The notes: a model not told the origin generated them from the letters alone. A stretch of DNA of 64,000 nucleotides from Prochlorococcus sp. AG-402-B05 (GCA_003279635.1 QCHK01000007.1:42059-106058); one strand, 5' to 3'; shown: positions 21,316-31,801, counted from the stretch's first letter. A program made the numbers and translations.

Positions 21316-22431
21316 TTAGGACTTAATCAAAAAAATTAGATTTACTATGACTAAGAATAATGTAATTAACCAAAAGCTACTTACAATTAAACTCTCATTG
21401 TTACCTTTAAGTTCAAAATGGTGATGTAACGGAGTCATTAAAAATAATTTATGACCCTTTCCCTTTAATCGTTTAGAAATTTTAAAAATACTTACTTGAA
21501 TTATTACTGAGATAGATTCTGCGGCAAGTATTCCCCCCATAATTAAAAGAGACCAAAGATGATTTGATATTAAAGCTATACCACCTAGGGATGCTCCTAT
21601 GGCTAAGGAACCTGAATCTCCCATAAATAATTTTGCAGGATATTTGTTTAGAAAAAGAAATCCCATACAAGCTCCAGCCATTGCTATGCAAAGAGGAGCG
21701 AGTGTAAAATTATCGCTTGGATTTTCAATTAAAATACTGATAGCTAGGCCTGTGAAAATTAATACGCTACAGCCACTCAATAAACCATCTAAACCATCCG
21801 TCAAATTTGTTGAATTACTTTCGGCTAATAATACAAATATCCCTAAAGGATAAATTAAATTTCCTATATTAAATACTTTATTAGGTATTTGTATATTTTG
21901 AGGTATTAAATTATTTGATGCACAAATAAGAATAAAAATAAGACTGATCAAAGATTGTAAAAGTATTTTTTGGTTAGATCTTAGACCAGTATTTATGTTT
22001 TTTTTTGAACTAAGAAAATCATCTATAAAACCAATAAACATAAAAAATATAATAACAAAACTTAAAGTCAAAATAATATCGTAATTGTCTTCGTTAAAAT
22101 ATAAAATATTGCTTATTATTATTCCAATAGGGATAAAGAAAATTCCACCCATTGTTGGAGTTCCTTGCTTAAGAAAATGTTTTCTTGGCCCTTCTTCTCT
22201 AATTATTTGTTTAGCCCTAATTTTTTTTAATTGAGGTATACCAATAAAAGTAATAATTGATGATACAGTCGTTGTAATTATAAAAGGAATAGTTAAATTA
22301 CTAGCTTTAAAATAAAAATCAGAAAATACACAAGCACTTGCTATTAATACAAATAAAATCAATATATGATTGTTAATACTATTGTAAAATAATACTTTTT
22401 TGATATCTAAAAGCTTTTTAGATTTTTTCAA
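21316..22431 (-). CDS. mraY: Phospho-N-acetylmuramoyl-pentapeptide transferase MraY
   Basis: MraY is a membrane enzyme that moves phospho-MurNAc-pentapeptide onto undecaprenyl phosphate to give lipid I in peptidoglycan synthesis. The 371-residue protein has about ten hydrophobic segments and the family motifs: GTPTMGGI near residue 90, FIDDFLSS (the catalytic aspartate pair), NSTNLTDGLDGL near residue 207, MGDSGSLA and the HHHFELKG loop near the C-terminus. The N-terminus has an extra hydrophobic 30 residues or so, as in other cyanobacterial MraY proteins. It is 16 bases downstream of the DUF3134 gene. Confidence 0.95.
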   Translation of the reverse strand: MKKSKKLLDIKKVLFYNSINNHILILFVLIASACVFSDFYFKASNLTIPFIITTTVSSIITFIGIPQLKKIRAKQIIREEGPRKHFLKQGTPTMGGIFFIPIGIIISNILYFNEDNYDIILTLSFVIIFFMFIGFIDDFLSSKKNINTGLRSNQKILLQSLISLIFILICASNNLIPQNIQIPNKVFNIGNLIYPLGIFVLLAESNSTNLTDGLDGLLSGCSVLIFTGLAISILIENPSDNFTLAPLCIAMAGACMGFLFLNKYPAKLFMGDSGSLAIGASLGGIALISNHLWSLLIMGGILAAESISVIIQVSIFKISKRLKGKGHKLFLMTPLHHHFELKGNNESLIVSSFWLITLFLVIVNLIFLIKS

Positions 22432-22447
22432 AATTTAAACTAGTAAA

Positions 22448-22723
22448 TTAATCTTCCCATTCTTCATCAGTTGATTCTTCTTCAGCCTTATAGTCTTCTT
22501 TTTCTCCCATTAAAGCTGAAAGCTCTTCTTCTTCAACTGTACTTATTTCTTGATCATTTGAATCTTGATCAGAAACTAATCTACCACTTGTTTCTAGCCA
22601 AGATAATAAATCGGGTTCTTCTCTTAGTGGCAGAACAGGAGCAGGTTCTTGTCTACCATATCGAGTTAGCGCGGGGTTAATACCGTCTAAATCAGATAAA
22701 TTGATTTTTTCTAGATCGCTCAT
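22448..22723 (-). CDS. DUF3134-like acidic small protein
   Basis: The 91-residue protein resembles the cyanobacterial DUF3134 family: an N-terminal NPALTRYGRQEPAPVLPLREEPDLLSWLE stretch (conserved PVIPL..E..LLDWLE pattern in the family), a middle SGRLVS, and the EEELSALMG element. The last 30 residues are almost all acidic and probably disordered. No membrane span is present. It lies 16 bases upstream of mraY on the same strand. The function is not known. Confidence 0.7.
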   Translation of the reverse strand: MSDLEKINLSDLDGINPALTRYGRQEPAPVLPLREEPDLLSWLETSGRLVSDQDSNDQEISTVEEEELSALMGEKEDYKAEEESTDEEWED

Positions 22724-22781
22724 ATCAATATTATGATCAATGAATTAACATAGTGCATTATGGATTAATTTTCTAATCTTT

Positions 22782-22988
22782 ATGCTGACTTCAAAGCTGA
22801 TATTGATGTCTTTGACTTGGGTAATAGCTTTCTTGGTAAGTATTTCTCTTCGTGCTGGAGGCATTGTTCATCCTAATCCCTTTCACATAAACCATTTTTT
22901 AGTATGGTTTTTGGTTTTTAGTCCTTCTCTTTTTCTTTTAATTTATTTTTTGGTTAAGAAATCTTTTTCTTCAAATCCTTTAATTTAA
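22782..22988 (+). CDS. Small membrane protein, unknown
   Basis: The 68-residue protein is dominated by two hydrophobic segments (about residues 5-25 and 38-60) separated by a short polar loop RAGGIVHPNPFHINHF. It starts with ATG and a hydrophobic helix that could double as a signal anchor. I do not recognise the family. It is followed after 13 bases by another tiny membrane protein in the same direction, then argG. It is divergent from the DUF3134 gene, 58 bases away. Confidence 0.55.
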   Translation: MLTSKLILMSLTWVIAFLVSISLRAGGIVHPNPFHINHFLVWFLVFSPSLFLLIYFLVKKSFSSNPLI

Positions 22989-23001
22989 TTTTGATTTTCA
23001 A

Positions 23002-23211
23002 GTGACTTTATCCCTTTTACATCTATATTTTATTTTCACTAGTAATAAGGATGTTCAAGATTTATTGATTTTTGGTCATAACATTGAAAGTTGGTTAATT
23101 TATGTACTGATTTTTTTTGGGTTAACTTCATTGGCTTTCGTTTTCGTATGGCTCATAGGATTTTTAGCTGAAAGCCAATCAGGAAATTCGATTAAGCAGC
23201 CATGGGAATGA
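23002..23211 (+). CDS. Small membrane protein, unknown
   Basis: The 69-residue protein has one strong transmembrane segment (about residues 31-52, LIYVLIFFGLTSLAFVFVWLIGF) after a moderately hydrophobic N-terminus, and a short polar tail ending KQPWE. The first usable start is the GTG at 23002. The single-helix plus PWE-tail design is seen in small photosynthesis-associated proteins, but I cannot assign it. It is 13 bases after the previous small gene, so they are likely expressed together. Confidence 0.5.
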   Translation: MTLSLLHLYFIFTSNKDVQDLLIFGHNIESWLIYVLIFFGLTSLAFVFVWLIGFLAESQSGNSIKQPWE

Positions 23212-23345
23212 TTTTTTAAATTATTCTTCAATTTTTAGACTTTGAAAATATTTGAATCAGGATTGATTATCGAAATCAGAAATATCGTCCAATAGTTCTC
23301 TATATTTACTAAAGAGAATTGAATTTCCTTAAAGGAGAGAACCAT

Positions 23346-24548
23346 ATGGGAAAGGCTAACAAAGTTGTTTTGGCTTATTCAGGAGGGGTAGATACTAGCG
23401 TTTGTATTCCTTACTTGAAGAAGGAGTATGGAGTAGAGCATGTAATTGCTTTTGCAGCAGATCTTGGACAAGGCGATGAGCTGGATGAAATCAAAAAAAA
23501 GGCTATCTTAGCAGGAGCTTCACAAGCACTAATTGGCAATTTAGTAAAGCCTTTTATTGAAGATTTTGCCTTTCCAGCAATTAGATCTAATGCTTTGTAT
23601 CAAGGAAGATATCCTCTTTCAACGGCATTAGCTAGACCATTAATTGCAAAAAAACTTGTTGAAATTGCAAGGGAATTAAATGCTGATGGAGTTGCTCACG
23701 GGTGTACGGGGAAAGGGAACGATCAAGTTCGTTTTGATGTGACAATTGCAGCTTTAGCGCCTGATTTGCAATTGCTTACACCAGCGCGGGAATGGGGTAT
23801 GAGTCGTGAAGAAACCATTGCGTATGGAGAAAAATATGGAATAGTTCCTCCTGTAAGTAAAAAAAATCCTTACTCGATTGATTTGAATCTTTTGGGGAGA
23901 AGTATTGAAGCCGGTCCGCTTGAAGATCCATTTGAGATGCCATCAGAAGAAGTTTTTGGAATCACTTCCTCTATTGCTGATTCACCTAACGAGCCTGAGA
24001 TTGTAGATATTTTGTTTGAAAATGGTTATCCAGTTGCTATTAATGGAGAAGTAATGGAGCCAGTACCCCTTATCAAAAAAGCTAATAGCCTTGCAGGAAA
24101 GCATGGTTTTGGGCGTTTGGATATTATTGAAGACAGAGTAGTGGGAATTAAAAGTCGAGAAATTTATGAAACCCCAGGATTGCTTTTATTAATTAAGGCT
24201 CATCAAGAAATCGAGAGTTTAACTTTACCCGCTGACTTATTAGATACTAAATCTAGACTTGAGCGACAATGGGCAAACTTAGTTTATAAAGGTTTTTGGT
24301 TTAGTCCTTTGAAAGAAGCTTTGGATGGATTTATTAATTATTCTCAAAAGCAAGTTAATGGAACAGTCAGGGTTAGGCTTTTTAAGGGTAATGTCGATGT
24401 TATTGGTCGTAAGTCAAAAGAAAATAGTTTGTATATTTCAGATATGTCTACTTATGGAAGCGAGGATAAGTTCAATCACAAATCCGCTGAAGGATTTATA
24501 TATGTATGGGGATTACCAAGTCGAATTTGGTCTTGGATAAACAAGTAA
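23346..24548 (+). CDS. argG: Argininosuccinate synthase
   Basis: ArgG joins citrulline and aspartate, using ATP, in arginine synthesis. The 400-residue protein starts [19 protein letters not shown], where AYSGGVDTS is the PP-loop ATP-binding motif. [12 protein letters not shown] and the [13 protein letters not shown] region also fit. I place the start at the ATG at 23346 because AAAGGAG lies 8-14 bases upstream. An in-frame TTG nine codons earlier would put that sequence inside the gene. The neighbour rpsF converges on it. Confidence 0.96.
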   Translation: MGKANKVVLAYSGGVDTSVCIPYLKKEYGVEHVIAFAADLGQGDELDEIKKKAILAGASQALIGNLVKPFIEDFAFPAIRSNALYQGRYPLSTALARPLIAKKLVEIARELNADGVAHGCTGKGNDQVRFDVTIAALAPDLQLLTPAREWGMSREETIAYGEKYGIVPPVSKKNPYSIDLNLLGRSIEAGPLEDPFEMPSEEVFGITSSIADSPNEPEIVDILFENGYPVAINGEVMEPVPLIKKANSLAGKHGFGRLDIIEDRVVGIKSREIYETPGLLLLIKAHQEIESLTLPADLLDTKSRLERQWANLVYKGFWFSPLKEALDGFINYSQKQVNGTVRVRLFKGNVDVIGRKSKENSLYISDMSTYGSEDKFNHKSAEGFIYVWGLPSRIWSWINK

Positions 24549-24564
24549 AAAAGAACTTTTAATT

Positions 24565-24981
24565 TTATTCTTGAGAGTCTTCTTTCTTATCTTCTTTGGC
24601 AGGTGATTCAGTTTTGTCTTCAGTAGATTTTACTTCTTCCTTTTCTGTTTCTTCTTCTTTAGAAGTGGTTTTTGGAGTTGGCAAAGGACCATTTTGTTTA
24701 ACTGTGATGTAGCGAATAACATCCTCACTTAACCTCATAGCTCTCTCTAAGGTTGCAACTTGTTGCCCGTTGCCTTTGTGACTCAATTGCACATATATTC
24801 CCTCTTTATGTTTTGCAATTGGATAGGCAAGTCTTCTTTTGCCTCTCATTTGACTATCTAATACTTCAGTTTCAGACTTCTCAAGAATCTCACTATATTT
24901 TTTTAAATGGCTATCTACTTCTTCTTCCGGTATATCCGGACGAAGAATGTACATGGTTTCGTAATAGGGTGTTTCAGACAT
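24565..24981 (-). CDS. rpsF: Ribosomal protein bS6
   Basis: S6 is a small-subunit ribosomal protein that binds 16S rRNA with S18. Residues 1-95 are the ferredoxin-like S6 domain ([16 protein letters not shown] at the start, [22 protein letters not shown] in the middle, [13 protein letters not shown]). Residues from about 103 to 138 form a highly charged Glu/Lys tail, making the protein longer than the 95-135 residues usual elsewhere. Such tails are seen in cyanobacterial S6. It is convergent with argG and followed upstream by a 77-base gap to the Tic20-like gene. Confidence 0.94.
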   Translation of the reverse strand: MSETPYYETMYILRPDIPEEEVDSHLKKYSEILEKSETEVLDSQMRGKRRLAYPIAKHKEGIYVQLSHKGNGQQVATLERAMRLSEDVIRYITVKQNGPLPTPKTTSKEEETEKEEVKSTEDKTESPAKEDKKEDSQE

Positions 24982-25058
24982 AAATTGAGATTTCCGACTA
25001 GGACTGTATGGCTCTTTAAGAGCGACGGAATATTAATCTTATACTGAAGTGGTAACTT

Positions 25059-25523
25059 TCACAATTGCATTTTTGCTGCTTGGCTTATTCCTGGCAGATT
25101 GGGCTCATTTCCTTGTATGCAGGACCAAACAGAATAAATCATCATTAATAAAAGACCGATTAATAAAGAACTTGAGAATGTTCTGATAATTAATGAGTTT
25201 GAAAAAGGACTAAAAATAATTTCGAAAATAAAACTAACTATGATTATTCCAATATTTATTAACAATGATTGAAGTGCATTAAAACGTAAAAAATAAGATA
25301 CTTTACTATTTCTTACTAGTCCAAAAAAGATAGCTAAAAATAATAATAAACTACCAAAAGGTATTGATCTTTCAATTAATATTATTGGAATTGCAGGTAT
25401 TTGAATGATTTGAATAAAAGGATATTTCATATATAAATGATTGCCAAAGGTAAGAGAATCAGACCATGGAATCATATACAGAAGAACTCCTAATAATCTC
25501 GCTCCTAGTGAAGGCATAACCAA
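25059..25523 (-). CDS. Tic20-family membrane protein
   Basis: The 154-residue, four-helix membrane protein resembles the cyanobacterial homologues of chloroplast Tic20/Ycf60. The telling region is SKVSYFLRFNALQSLLINIGIII near residue 75, matching the FNxxQA(L/I)L..I pattern in that family, preceded by the LLVYLLPW-like LLYMIPWSDSL near residue 13. In plants Tic20 is part of the inner-envelope protein import channel. The cyanobacterial role is not established. It sits 16 bases downstream of aroE. Confidence 0.75.
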   Translation of the reverse strand: MVMPSLGARLLGVLLYMIPWSDSLTFGNHLYMKYPFIQIIQIPAIPIILIERSIPFGSLLLFLAIFFGLVRNSKVSYFLRFNALQSLLINIGIIIVSFIFEIIFSPFSNSLIIRTFSSSLLIGLLLMMIYSVWSCIQGNEPNLPGISQAAKMQL

Positions 25524-25539
25524 TAATATTTCTTTTAGA

Positions 25540-26427
25540 TTAAACCATTAAATGTTTTTCTGCAGATGATTTCATTGTCTGAACCGGTACCTCATGAAAA
25601 CCACTCCAAAGTCTTATTGAAAAAGCTCCTTGTTCGACAAGCATATCCAACCCATCAATTGTAAAACAATTTTTTTGTTGCCCAATTTTTAACCAATTTG
25701 TTGGTCTTGGAGTATAAATCAAATCGTATAAAATAGTTTTGTTAGAGAGATAGTCCCATACTTCATGACCAAGAGGAACACTTTCCTGTTTAGCTTTACT
25801 GCCATTCATACCTATTGGAGTTGTATTGATAATTAAATCGGCTTCCTCTATGTATGGTGAAACATTTAATTTTTTATTATTAATACTTTCAATTGAAATA
25901 CTTTTTCTTGATAATAAATTACTCGTGCTTTTTAAAAAAATATTTAAAGTATTTTCGTTCCTACCAATTATGGTTATTTTTTTAACATTTAAACTGCTTA
26001 ATCCCATTACTACTGCCCTAGCGCTGCCTCCGCAACCTATTACAACTACATTTTTATTCTTTAAATTATGATCTTTTAATGGTGTCAAGAATCCCTTAAC
26101 ATCAGTATTAGCGCCTATCCATTGATTATTTTTTTCAGGTATAAGTGTATTAACAGCTTGGATTTCATTTGCAATCTCAGTTAATTTGTTACAAGCCTTT
26201 AATACCTCTTGCTTATGGGGAATAGTTATATTTAAGCCTTTGAAGTCTAAAAACCTTAATGCTTTTGTGATTTTCTCTAAATCTTGACTGACGCAAGGCA
26301 TTGCCACATAACACCAGTCAAGTCCCATTTCTTTGTATGCGGCATTATGCATAATTGGGGACAGTGAATGATTTACTGGTTGTCCAAGAAGTCCTACCAG
26401 ATTAGTTTTTCCAGTGATAGTACTCAT
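25540..26427 (-). CDS. aroE: Shikimate dehydrogenase
   Basis: AroE reduces 3-dehydroshikimate to shikimate with NADPH in the chorismate pathway. The shikimate-binding motif LLGQPVNHSLSPIMHNAA is near the N-terminus, NITIPHK carries the catalytic lysine, GANTDVKGF follows, and VVIGCGGSARAVV is the Rossmann NADP loop. I start at the ATG at 26427 (295 residues). The frame stays open upstream to a TTG at 26487, but the extra 20 residues are not family-like and would crowd the divergent dnaK promoter. No strong ribosome-binding site separates the options. Confidence 0.92.
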   Translation of the reverse strand: MSTITGKTNLVGLLGQPVNHSLSPIMHNAAYKEMGLDWCYVAMPCVSQDLEKITKALRFLDFKGLNITIPHKQEVLKACNKLTEIANEIQAVNTLIPEKNNQWIGANTDVKGFLTPLKDHNLKNKNVVVIGCGGSARAVVMGLSSLNVKKITIIGRNENTLNIFLKSTSNLLSRKSISIESINNKKLNVSPYIEEADLIINTTPIGMNGSKAKQESVPLGHEVWDYLSNKTILYDLIYTPRPTNWLKIGQQKNCFTIDGLDMLVEQGAFSIRLWSGFHEVPVQTMKSSAEKHLMV

Positions 26428-26543
26428 TTTTGATGATGTTGATTCAAGTTTGTTAAGAGACTGTTCGGGAACCACGCCTCGCCTCAAATAGGATTCTCTG
26501 ACGAGGATGTCACCTAAAGAAAGAAATTAGGAGCTACTCACCC

Positions 26544-28436
26544 ATGGGGAAGGTTGTCGGAATCGATCTAGGAACTACAAATAGCTGTGTTGCCGTTATG
26601 GAGGGCGGTAAGCCTACAGTAATAGCAAATGCTGAAGGATTTAGAACAACTCCATCTGTCGTTGCTTATACAAAAAATCAAGATCAACTGGTTGGGCAAA
26701 TTGCTAAGCGCCAAGCGGTGATGAATCCAGAAAATACTTTTTATTCTTCAAAGAGGTTTGTTGGTCGTAGAGTTGATGAAGTAAATGATGAATCAAAGGA
26801 AGTTAGTTATGGAGTTGAAAAAGCAGGCTCCAACGTCAAAATAAAATGCCCAATACTTGACAAGCAGTTTTCTCCTGAAGAAGTAAGTGCTCAAGTTTTA
26901 AGAAAACTTTCTGACGATGCAGGCAAATATTTAGGAGAAACGGTTACTCAAGCAGTTATTACAGTCCCTGCTTACTTCAATGATTCACAAAGACAAGCAA
27001 CTAAAGATGCTGGAAAGATTGCAGGCTTAGAAGTTCTTCGAATTATTAATGAGCCAACTGCTGCTGCTCTAGCATACGGTTTAGATAAAAAGAGTAATGA
27101 AAGAATTTTAGTTTTCGATCTGGGTGGAGGAACCTTTGATGTATCTGTTTTAGAAGTAGGAGATGGAGTTTTCGAAGTTCTCTCTACATCTGGAGATACT
27201 CATTTGGGTGGAGATGATTTCGATAGAGTAATTGTTGATCATTTGGCTTCTACTTTCAAAGGTAATGAAGGCATTGATTTACGCCAAGATAAGCAAGCAC
27301 TTCAACGCTTAACTGAAGCAGCTGAAAAAGCTAAAATAGAATTATCAAACGCTACTCAAAGCGAAATAAATCTTCCATTTATAACTGCTACACCTGAAGG
27401 TCCTAAGCATCTTGATTTGACTCTTACAAGAGGAAAGTTTGAGGAGTTGGCGTCAAACCTTATTGATCGCTGCAGGGTCCCCGTAGAGCAAGCCTTGAAA
27501 GATGCAAAATTATCTACTGGTGAAATAGACGAGATTGTTATGGTTGGAGGCTCTACCCGAATGCCAGCTGTTAAAGAGTTAGTAAAAAGAGTAACTACTA
27601 AGGATCCAAATCAAACAGTTAATCCAGATGAAGTAGTAGCGGTTGGAGCAGCTATTCAAGGTGGAGTTCTTGCTGGAGAAGTTAAAGATATTTTGCTACT
27701 TGATGTAACTCCATTGTCACTTGGGGTTGAAACTTTGGGTGGGGTGATGACAAAAATGATTGCAAGAAATACTACTGTTCCCACTAAAAAAGCTGAAACT
27801 TACTCAACTGCAGTTGATGGTCAAACAAATGTAGAAATTCACGTCTTACAAGGGGAGCGTGAGATGGCTTCTGATAATAAAAGTCTAGGAACGTTTCGTT
27901 TAGATGGAATTCCTCCTGCTCCTAGGGGCGTGCCGCAAATTGAAGTTACTTTTGATATTGATGCTAATGGAATTCTTAGTGTTAATGCAAAAGATAAAGG
28001 TAGTGGTAAAGAACAAAGTATCTCTATTACTGGAGCATCCACTTTGTCGGATAATGAAGTTGATAAAATGGTTAAAGATGCAGAAACTAATGCTTCTGCT
28101 GATAAAGAAAAGCGTGAAAAAATTGATATTAAAAATCAAGCCGAAACACTTGTTTATCAGGCTGAGAAACAAATCGGTGAGCTTGGCGATAAAGTTGATG
28201 AAGCAGCAAAAGCAAAAGTTGAAGAGAAACGCGTTAAGTTAAAAGAAGCCATCGAAAAAGATGATTATGAAACCATGAAGCCGCTAGTTGAGGAGCTACA
28301 GCAAGAATTATATTCCTTAGGAGCTTCTGTATATCAACAAGCAAGTGATGCTTCTCAAGCTGCGGCAGATTCTAATACTGACAGTAAAGTTGATGGAGAT
28401 GATGTCATTGATGCTGACTTTACAGAGACAAAATAA
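26544..28436 (+). CDS. dnaK: Chaperone DnaK (Hsp70)
   Basis: Hsp70 is the ATP-driven protein-folding chaperone. The 630-residue protein has the Hsp70 signatures [33 protein letters not shown] and [17 protein letters not shown], the linker [11 protein letters not shown], and a C-terminal lid ending GDDVIDADF, as in the DnaK2-type general chaperones of cyanobacteria. Cyanobacteria have several DnaK paralogues. This tail suggests the main one, but that is inference. It is divergent from aroE. Confidence 0.96.
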   Translation: MGKVVGIDLGTTNSCVAVMEGGKPTVIANAEGFRTTPSVVAYTKNQDQLVGQIAKRQAVMNPENTFYSSKRFVGRRVDEVNDESKEVSYGVEKAGSNVKIKCPILDKQFSPEEVSAQVLRKLSDDAGKYLGETVTQAVITVPAYFNDSQRQATKDAGKIAGLEVLRIINEPTAAALAYGLDKKSNERILVFDLGGGTFDVSVLEVGDGVFEVLSTSGDTHLGGDDFDRVIVDHLASTFKGNEGIDLRQDKQALQRLTEAAEKAKIELSNATQSEINLPFITATPEGPKHLDLTLTRGKFEELASNLIDRCRVPVEQALKDAKLSTGEIDEIVMVGGSTRMPAVKELVKRVTTKDPNQTVNPDEVVAVGAAIQGGVLAGEVKDILLLDVTPLSLGVETLGGVMTKMIARNTTVPTKKAETYSTAVDGQTNVEIHVLQGEREMASDNKSLGTFRLDGIPPAPRGVPQIEVTFDIDANGILSVNAKDKGSGKEQSISITGASTLSDNEVDKMVKDAETNASADKEKREKIDIKNQAETLVYQAEKQIGELGDKVDEAAKAKVEEKRVKLKEAIEKDDYETMKPLVEELQQELYSLGASVYQQASDASQAAADSNTDSKVDGDDVIDADFTETK

Positions 28437-28452
28437 ATAGATTAATTAATAT

Positions 28453-29565
28453 TTACTCCCCCTCAATTTGAAGTCCAATCCATTCGGCGCAAGCAGGAGC
28501 TAATAAAACCCCGTTCCTGTAGTGACCTGTATTAATTAATAGACCGGGTTCTAATTGTTTTAATAAGGGAGCAGGCTCATTTATTGGTCTCGCTCTTGTT
28601 CCTTTCCATTCATGGCTGACTTTTGCATTAACCATCCATTTTGGAGCACCGTTTCTCAGGTTTAACATTCTTTGTTTATCTAATTGGCTTGGTTTAGTTC
28701 CTCTTTCGACAGTTGCTCCTATAAGCATGCGATTTGGATAATCGTGTATAAAGTTTATAGATTGATAATTTAATATTGCAGGCCATTTTTTCCAATTCGA
28801 AATTTCTTTTTTTAATTCTAATTCAATAACTTGTCCTAATATTGGTTCTAAAAGTATTTCATGACCTAATGGTTTTAATAAATTTTGAGTATTTAATGCA
28901 GAACAAATGACGATATAATCTTGATTAATAGATTGATTATTTTCAAGATTGATAGTCCAACTTTTATTATTTAAATTACTATTTCTACTTATTCTAATAA
29001 CACTTTTGTCGATTTTATTTATCTGGATTTGATCAAGACTTTGCATTAATGACCTGATTAATTTTATCGGATTTAATCGCCCATCTTCATGAGATATTAA
29101 TCCCCCTATTAATGTTGTCTCAAATATAGAATTCCAGAAATCTAAAGAAGTTTTATCTAAAAGTTCAATTCCATATTTTTTTTTATTATGACTTAATTCA
29201 ATCATTGATTGATACTCTTTGTCTGAACTTGCTAATTTAATTAATGGTTTTTTAAAAATAAAATCTGTCTCAGAATTGTTTATTTGAGTAAGCCATTCTT
29301 TCCATAATTTCATACTTTTATTTCTTAGTAAAAAAGCTCTTCCTTTTGATCTTTTGTAGATATTTCCCATGAGAATACCCAAACTAGCTTGTGTTCCATT
29401 TTTTGGGTTTAAATTATTTATTTCTGAATTTAATGTCGGGTCGATTAAATTTATTTGATAACCTTTTTTTGCTAAGTGAAAGGCAGTTGTAATTCCTGCT
29501 ATCCCACCACCAACAATTGAGATTTCGGTGTGTTTTTTTTCTCTTGTTTGGCTATTCATTTGCAC
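28453..29565 (-). CDS. FAD-dependent amine/glycine oxidase (DadA/ThiO family)
   Basis: The 370-residue flavoprotein has an N-terminal dinucleotide-binding loop ISIVGGGIAGITTAFHLAKKGY and a C-terminal GHYRNGVLLAPACAEW that contacts FAD, typical of the DAO fold. The family includes glycine oxidase ThiO (thiamine thiazole synthesis) and D-amino-acid dehydrogenases. In cyanobacteria the ThiO-like role is likely, but no other thiamine gene is nearby. It is convergent with dnaK and divergent from purU. Confidence 0.82.
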   Translation of the reverse strand: MQMNSQTREKKHTEISIVGGGIAGITTAFHLAKKGYQINLIDPTLNSEINNLNPKNGTQASLGILMGNIYKRSKGRAFLLRNKSMKLWKEWLTQINNSETDFIFKKPLIKLASSDKEYQSMIELSHNKKKYGIELLDKTSLDFWNSIFETTLIGGLISHEDGRLNPIKLIRSLMQSLDQIQINKIDKSVIRISRNSNLNNKSWTINLENNQSINQDYIVICSALNTQNLLKPLGHEILLEPILGQVIELELKKEISNWKKWPAILNYQSINFIHDYPNRMLIGATVERGTKPSQLDKQRMLNLRNGAPKWMVNAKVSHEWKGTRARPINEPAPLLKQLEPGLLINTGHYRNGVLLAPACAEWIGLQIEGE

Positions 29566-29639
29566 AGATGCTATGAAGTTTGCTTGTTAATTTTCAATGT
29601 GTGGTCTAAAAAAGAGAATAGTTTAAGGATATAGCCATA

Positions 29640-30494
29640 GTGAGCCTCAAAACAGTTATTTTGCAGTTCATTTGTCCTGATAAGCCAGGACTTGTAAGTG
29701 ATTTGGCAAGTTGGATAGCAAGTAAAAATGGTAATATTAGACATGCTGATCACCACACAGATGCAGATGCAAAACTGTTTCTCAGTCGCATTGAGTGGGA
29801 TTTACATGGATTTTTGCTTGATAAAAACGAAATTACCTATGAGGTAAATTTACTGGAGCAAAGATTGAATGGAAAAGCGGTCTTGAGCTTCTCTGATGAT
29901 TTTCCTAATGTTGCAATCTTTGTTAGTAAGCAGAGCCATTGTTTAGTTGATCTTTTATGGAGAGTTAAGGCAGGCGAATTATGTATGAATGTACCTTTAG
30001 TTATCTCAAATCATTCAGACTTAGATGAAATTTGCTCAAGTTTTTCTATTCCTTTTAAGCTTATAGAAGTAGATAAAAATAATAAAGCAGATTCCGAAAG
30101 TAAAATTTTAGATTTATTAAATCAGTACAATATTGATTTAGGCGTTTTGGCTAAATATATGCAAATTTTAAGTAGTTCATTTTTAGAGAAGTTTCCACAT
30201 CTCATCAATATTCATCATTCTTTCCTTCCTGCTTTTAAAGGGTCTCAACCATATCATCAAGCTTGGGATAGAGGAGTAAAATTAATTGGTGCAACAGCGC
30301 ATTATGTCACTAAGGATCTTGATGCTGGTCCCATAATTGAACAGACTATATCTAACGTGAGTCATCGAGATGAAGTATCAGATTTAATAAGAAAGGGTAG
30401 AGATTTGGAGCGAGTTGCTTTAGCAAGAGCTTTAAGATTGCATTTAAAAAGACAAGTTATTGTTTATAGAGGTAGAACGGCTGTATTTACATGA
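29640..30494 (+). CDS. purU: Formyltetrahydrofolate deformylase
   Basis: PurU hydrolyses 10-formyl-tetrahydrofolate to formate and tetrahydrofolate, balancing one-carbon pools. The 284-residue protein has an N-terminal ACT domain (QFICPDKPGLVSDLASWIA) and a C-terminal formyltransferase-fold domain with INIHHSFLPAFKGSQPYHQA and ATAHYVTKDLDAGPII, where the catalytic Asn/His/Asp set lies. Translation starts at GTG. Its last four bases overlap the next gene's start (ATGA), which implies coupled translation. Confidence 0.95.
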   Translation: MSLKTVILQFICPDKPGLVSDLASWIASKNGNIRHADHHTDADAKLFLSRIEWDLHGFLLDKNEITYEVNLLEQRLNGKAVLSFSDDFPNVAIFVSKQSHCLVDLLWRVKAGELCMNVPLVISNHSDLDEICSSFSIPFKLIEVDKNNKADSESKILDLLNQYNIDLGVLAKYMQILSSSFLEKFPHLINIHHSFLPAFKGSQPYHQAWDRGVKLIGATAHYVTKDLDAGPIIEQTISNVSHRDEVSDLIRKGRDLERVALARALRLHLKRQVIVYRGRTAVFT

Positions 30495-31789
30495 TTAATA
30501 ATGCTTATTTCCTAAATTTAAAAAATAATTTTTCAGACAATTTGGGTTGGACCTGTTTTCAGTTAGGTGTATTTTGTTTGCCGTCCAGCGCGTTAATTTC
30601 TTGTGTATTTTTACTTGTAGCTCTTTTTGAAGGAGGTCTTAAAAGAAGAGATCTCTATTGGAGGGAATATTGGAATTATCCTCTAGTGCTTGTAACTTTT
30701 TTGATGATAATTGGTTCAATTCGATCTCATACCGGTTGGCTAGCTTGGCTTGGTCTTTTTAATTGGTTGCCATTCTTTTTGTGTTTTTGGGGCTTACAAC
30801 CATATTTGCTAACTTCTGAAAGAAGAAAAAAATGTGCCTCTTGGCTTGTCTTCGGCAGTCTTCCTGTTCTAATAACAGGCTTTGGTCAGTTATGGCTTGG
30901 ATGGGAGGGGCCTTGGCAAATTTTCGATGGTTTAATAATTTGGTTTATTTCTCCAGGAGGAGAGCCGCTTGGCAGATTGTCGGGGTTGTTTGATTACGCG
31001 AATATTGCTGCTGCATGGTTATCGGGCGTATGGCCATTCTGTTTGGCGTCCGTTTTGCATCCTTTTATTCTTGGAAGAAATCGTGCTATTCCATGTGCTC
31101 TTTTAATTGCTTTTATTTCAGGAATGATTTTGACTGACTCTCGAAACGCATGGGGTGCAATTTTTTTAGCCTTACCATTAGTTTTTGGTTCAGCATCATG
31201 GAGTTGGTTGATTCCTTTAATTCTTATATGCTTTCTTCCGGTGATTATTGCGGTTTTACCGTTTTTTGATTTTGGGATTCAACAATTTGCAAGAAGCATT
31301 GTTCCTGAATCTATTTGGATGAGACTAAATGATATGCAATTCGTTGATACTAGACCTTTTGAAGCAACGCGTATTGGTCAATGGAAAATAGCGTTTAACT
31401 TAATTTTTGAAAAACCATGGTTGGGTTGGGGAGCAGCAGCTTTTTCAATTATTTATCCTTTAAGGACAGGGTTGTCTCATGGCCACTCTCATAATTTGCC
31501 TTTAGAATTAGCAATTAATCATGGCATAATAGTTTCTTTTCTAATTAATATATTTGTGTTTAGCTTATTATTAATTTCTTCCTTCAAGAGAATATTTAAC
31601 AATTTAAATTTTCAAAAAAATATAATAGTAGATCGAGCTTGGTGGACCTCTACTTTAATTCTTATTTGTTTTCATGCAACAGATATTCCACTATTTGATA
31701 GCAGAATAAATATCTTAGGTTGGATATTATTGATAGGTCTTAGATGTATGATATATAATTCTATGAGCTATAATAATTCATTAAAATAA
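30491..31789 (+). CDS. O-antigen ligase-like membrane protein
   Basis: The 432-residue protein has about ten membrane spans. The long soluble loop and the segment GWGAAAFSIIYPLRTGLSHGHSHNLPLELAINHG near residues 310-345 are typical of the Wzy/WaaL O-antigen ligase superfamily. Cyanobacterial members include IctB, once proposed to move bicarbonate, so the same family name has been used for two ideas. Here a cell-surface glycan polymerase or ligase is the safer reading. The gene starts inside the purU stop codon and converges on the ClC gene. Confidence 0.78.
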   Translation: MINNAYFLNLKNNFSDNLGWTCFQLGVFCLPSSALISCVFLLVALFEGGLKRRDLYWREYWNYPLVLVTFLMIIGSIRSHTGWLAWLGLFNWLPFFLCFWGLQPYLLTSERRKKCASWLVFGSLPVLITGFGQLWLGWEGPWQIFDGLIIWFISPGGEPLGRLSGLFDYANIAAAWLSGVWPFCLASVLHPFILGRNRAIPCALLIAFISGMILTDSRNAWGAIFLALPLVFGSASWSWLIPLILICFLPVIIAVLPFFDFGIQQFARSIVPESIWMRLNDMQFVDTRPFEATRIGQWKIAFNLIFEKPWLGWGAAAFSIIYPLRTGLSHGHSHNLPLELAINHGIIVSFLINIFVFSLLLISSFKRIFNNLNFQKNIIVDRAWWTSTLILICFHATDIPLFDSRINILGWILLIGLRCMIYNSMSYNNSLK

Positions 31790-31801
31790 TTTAATACTTT
31801 A

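Noticed and set aside
27904..28242. A 112-codon frame inside dnaK.
   Set aside because: It overlaps the strongly conserved dnaK frame on the same strand and has Leu/Lys-rich shadow composition.
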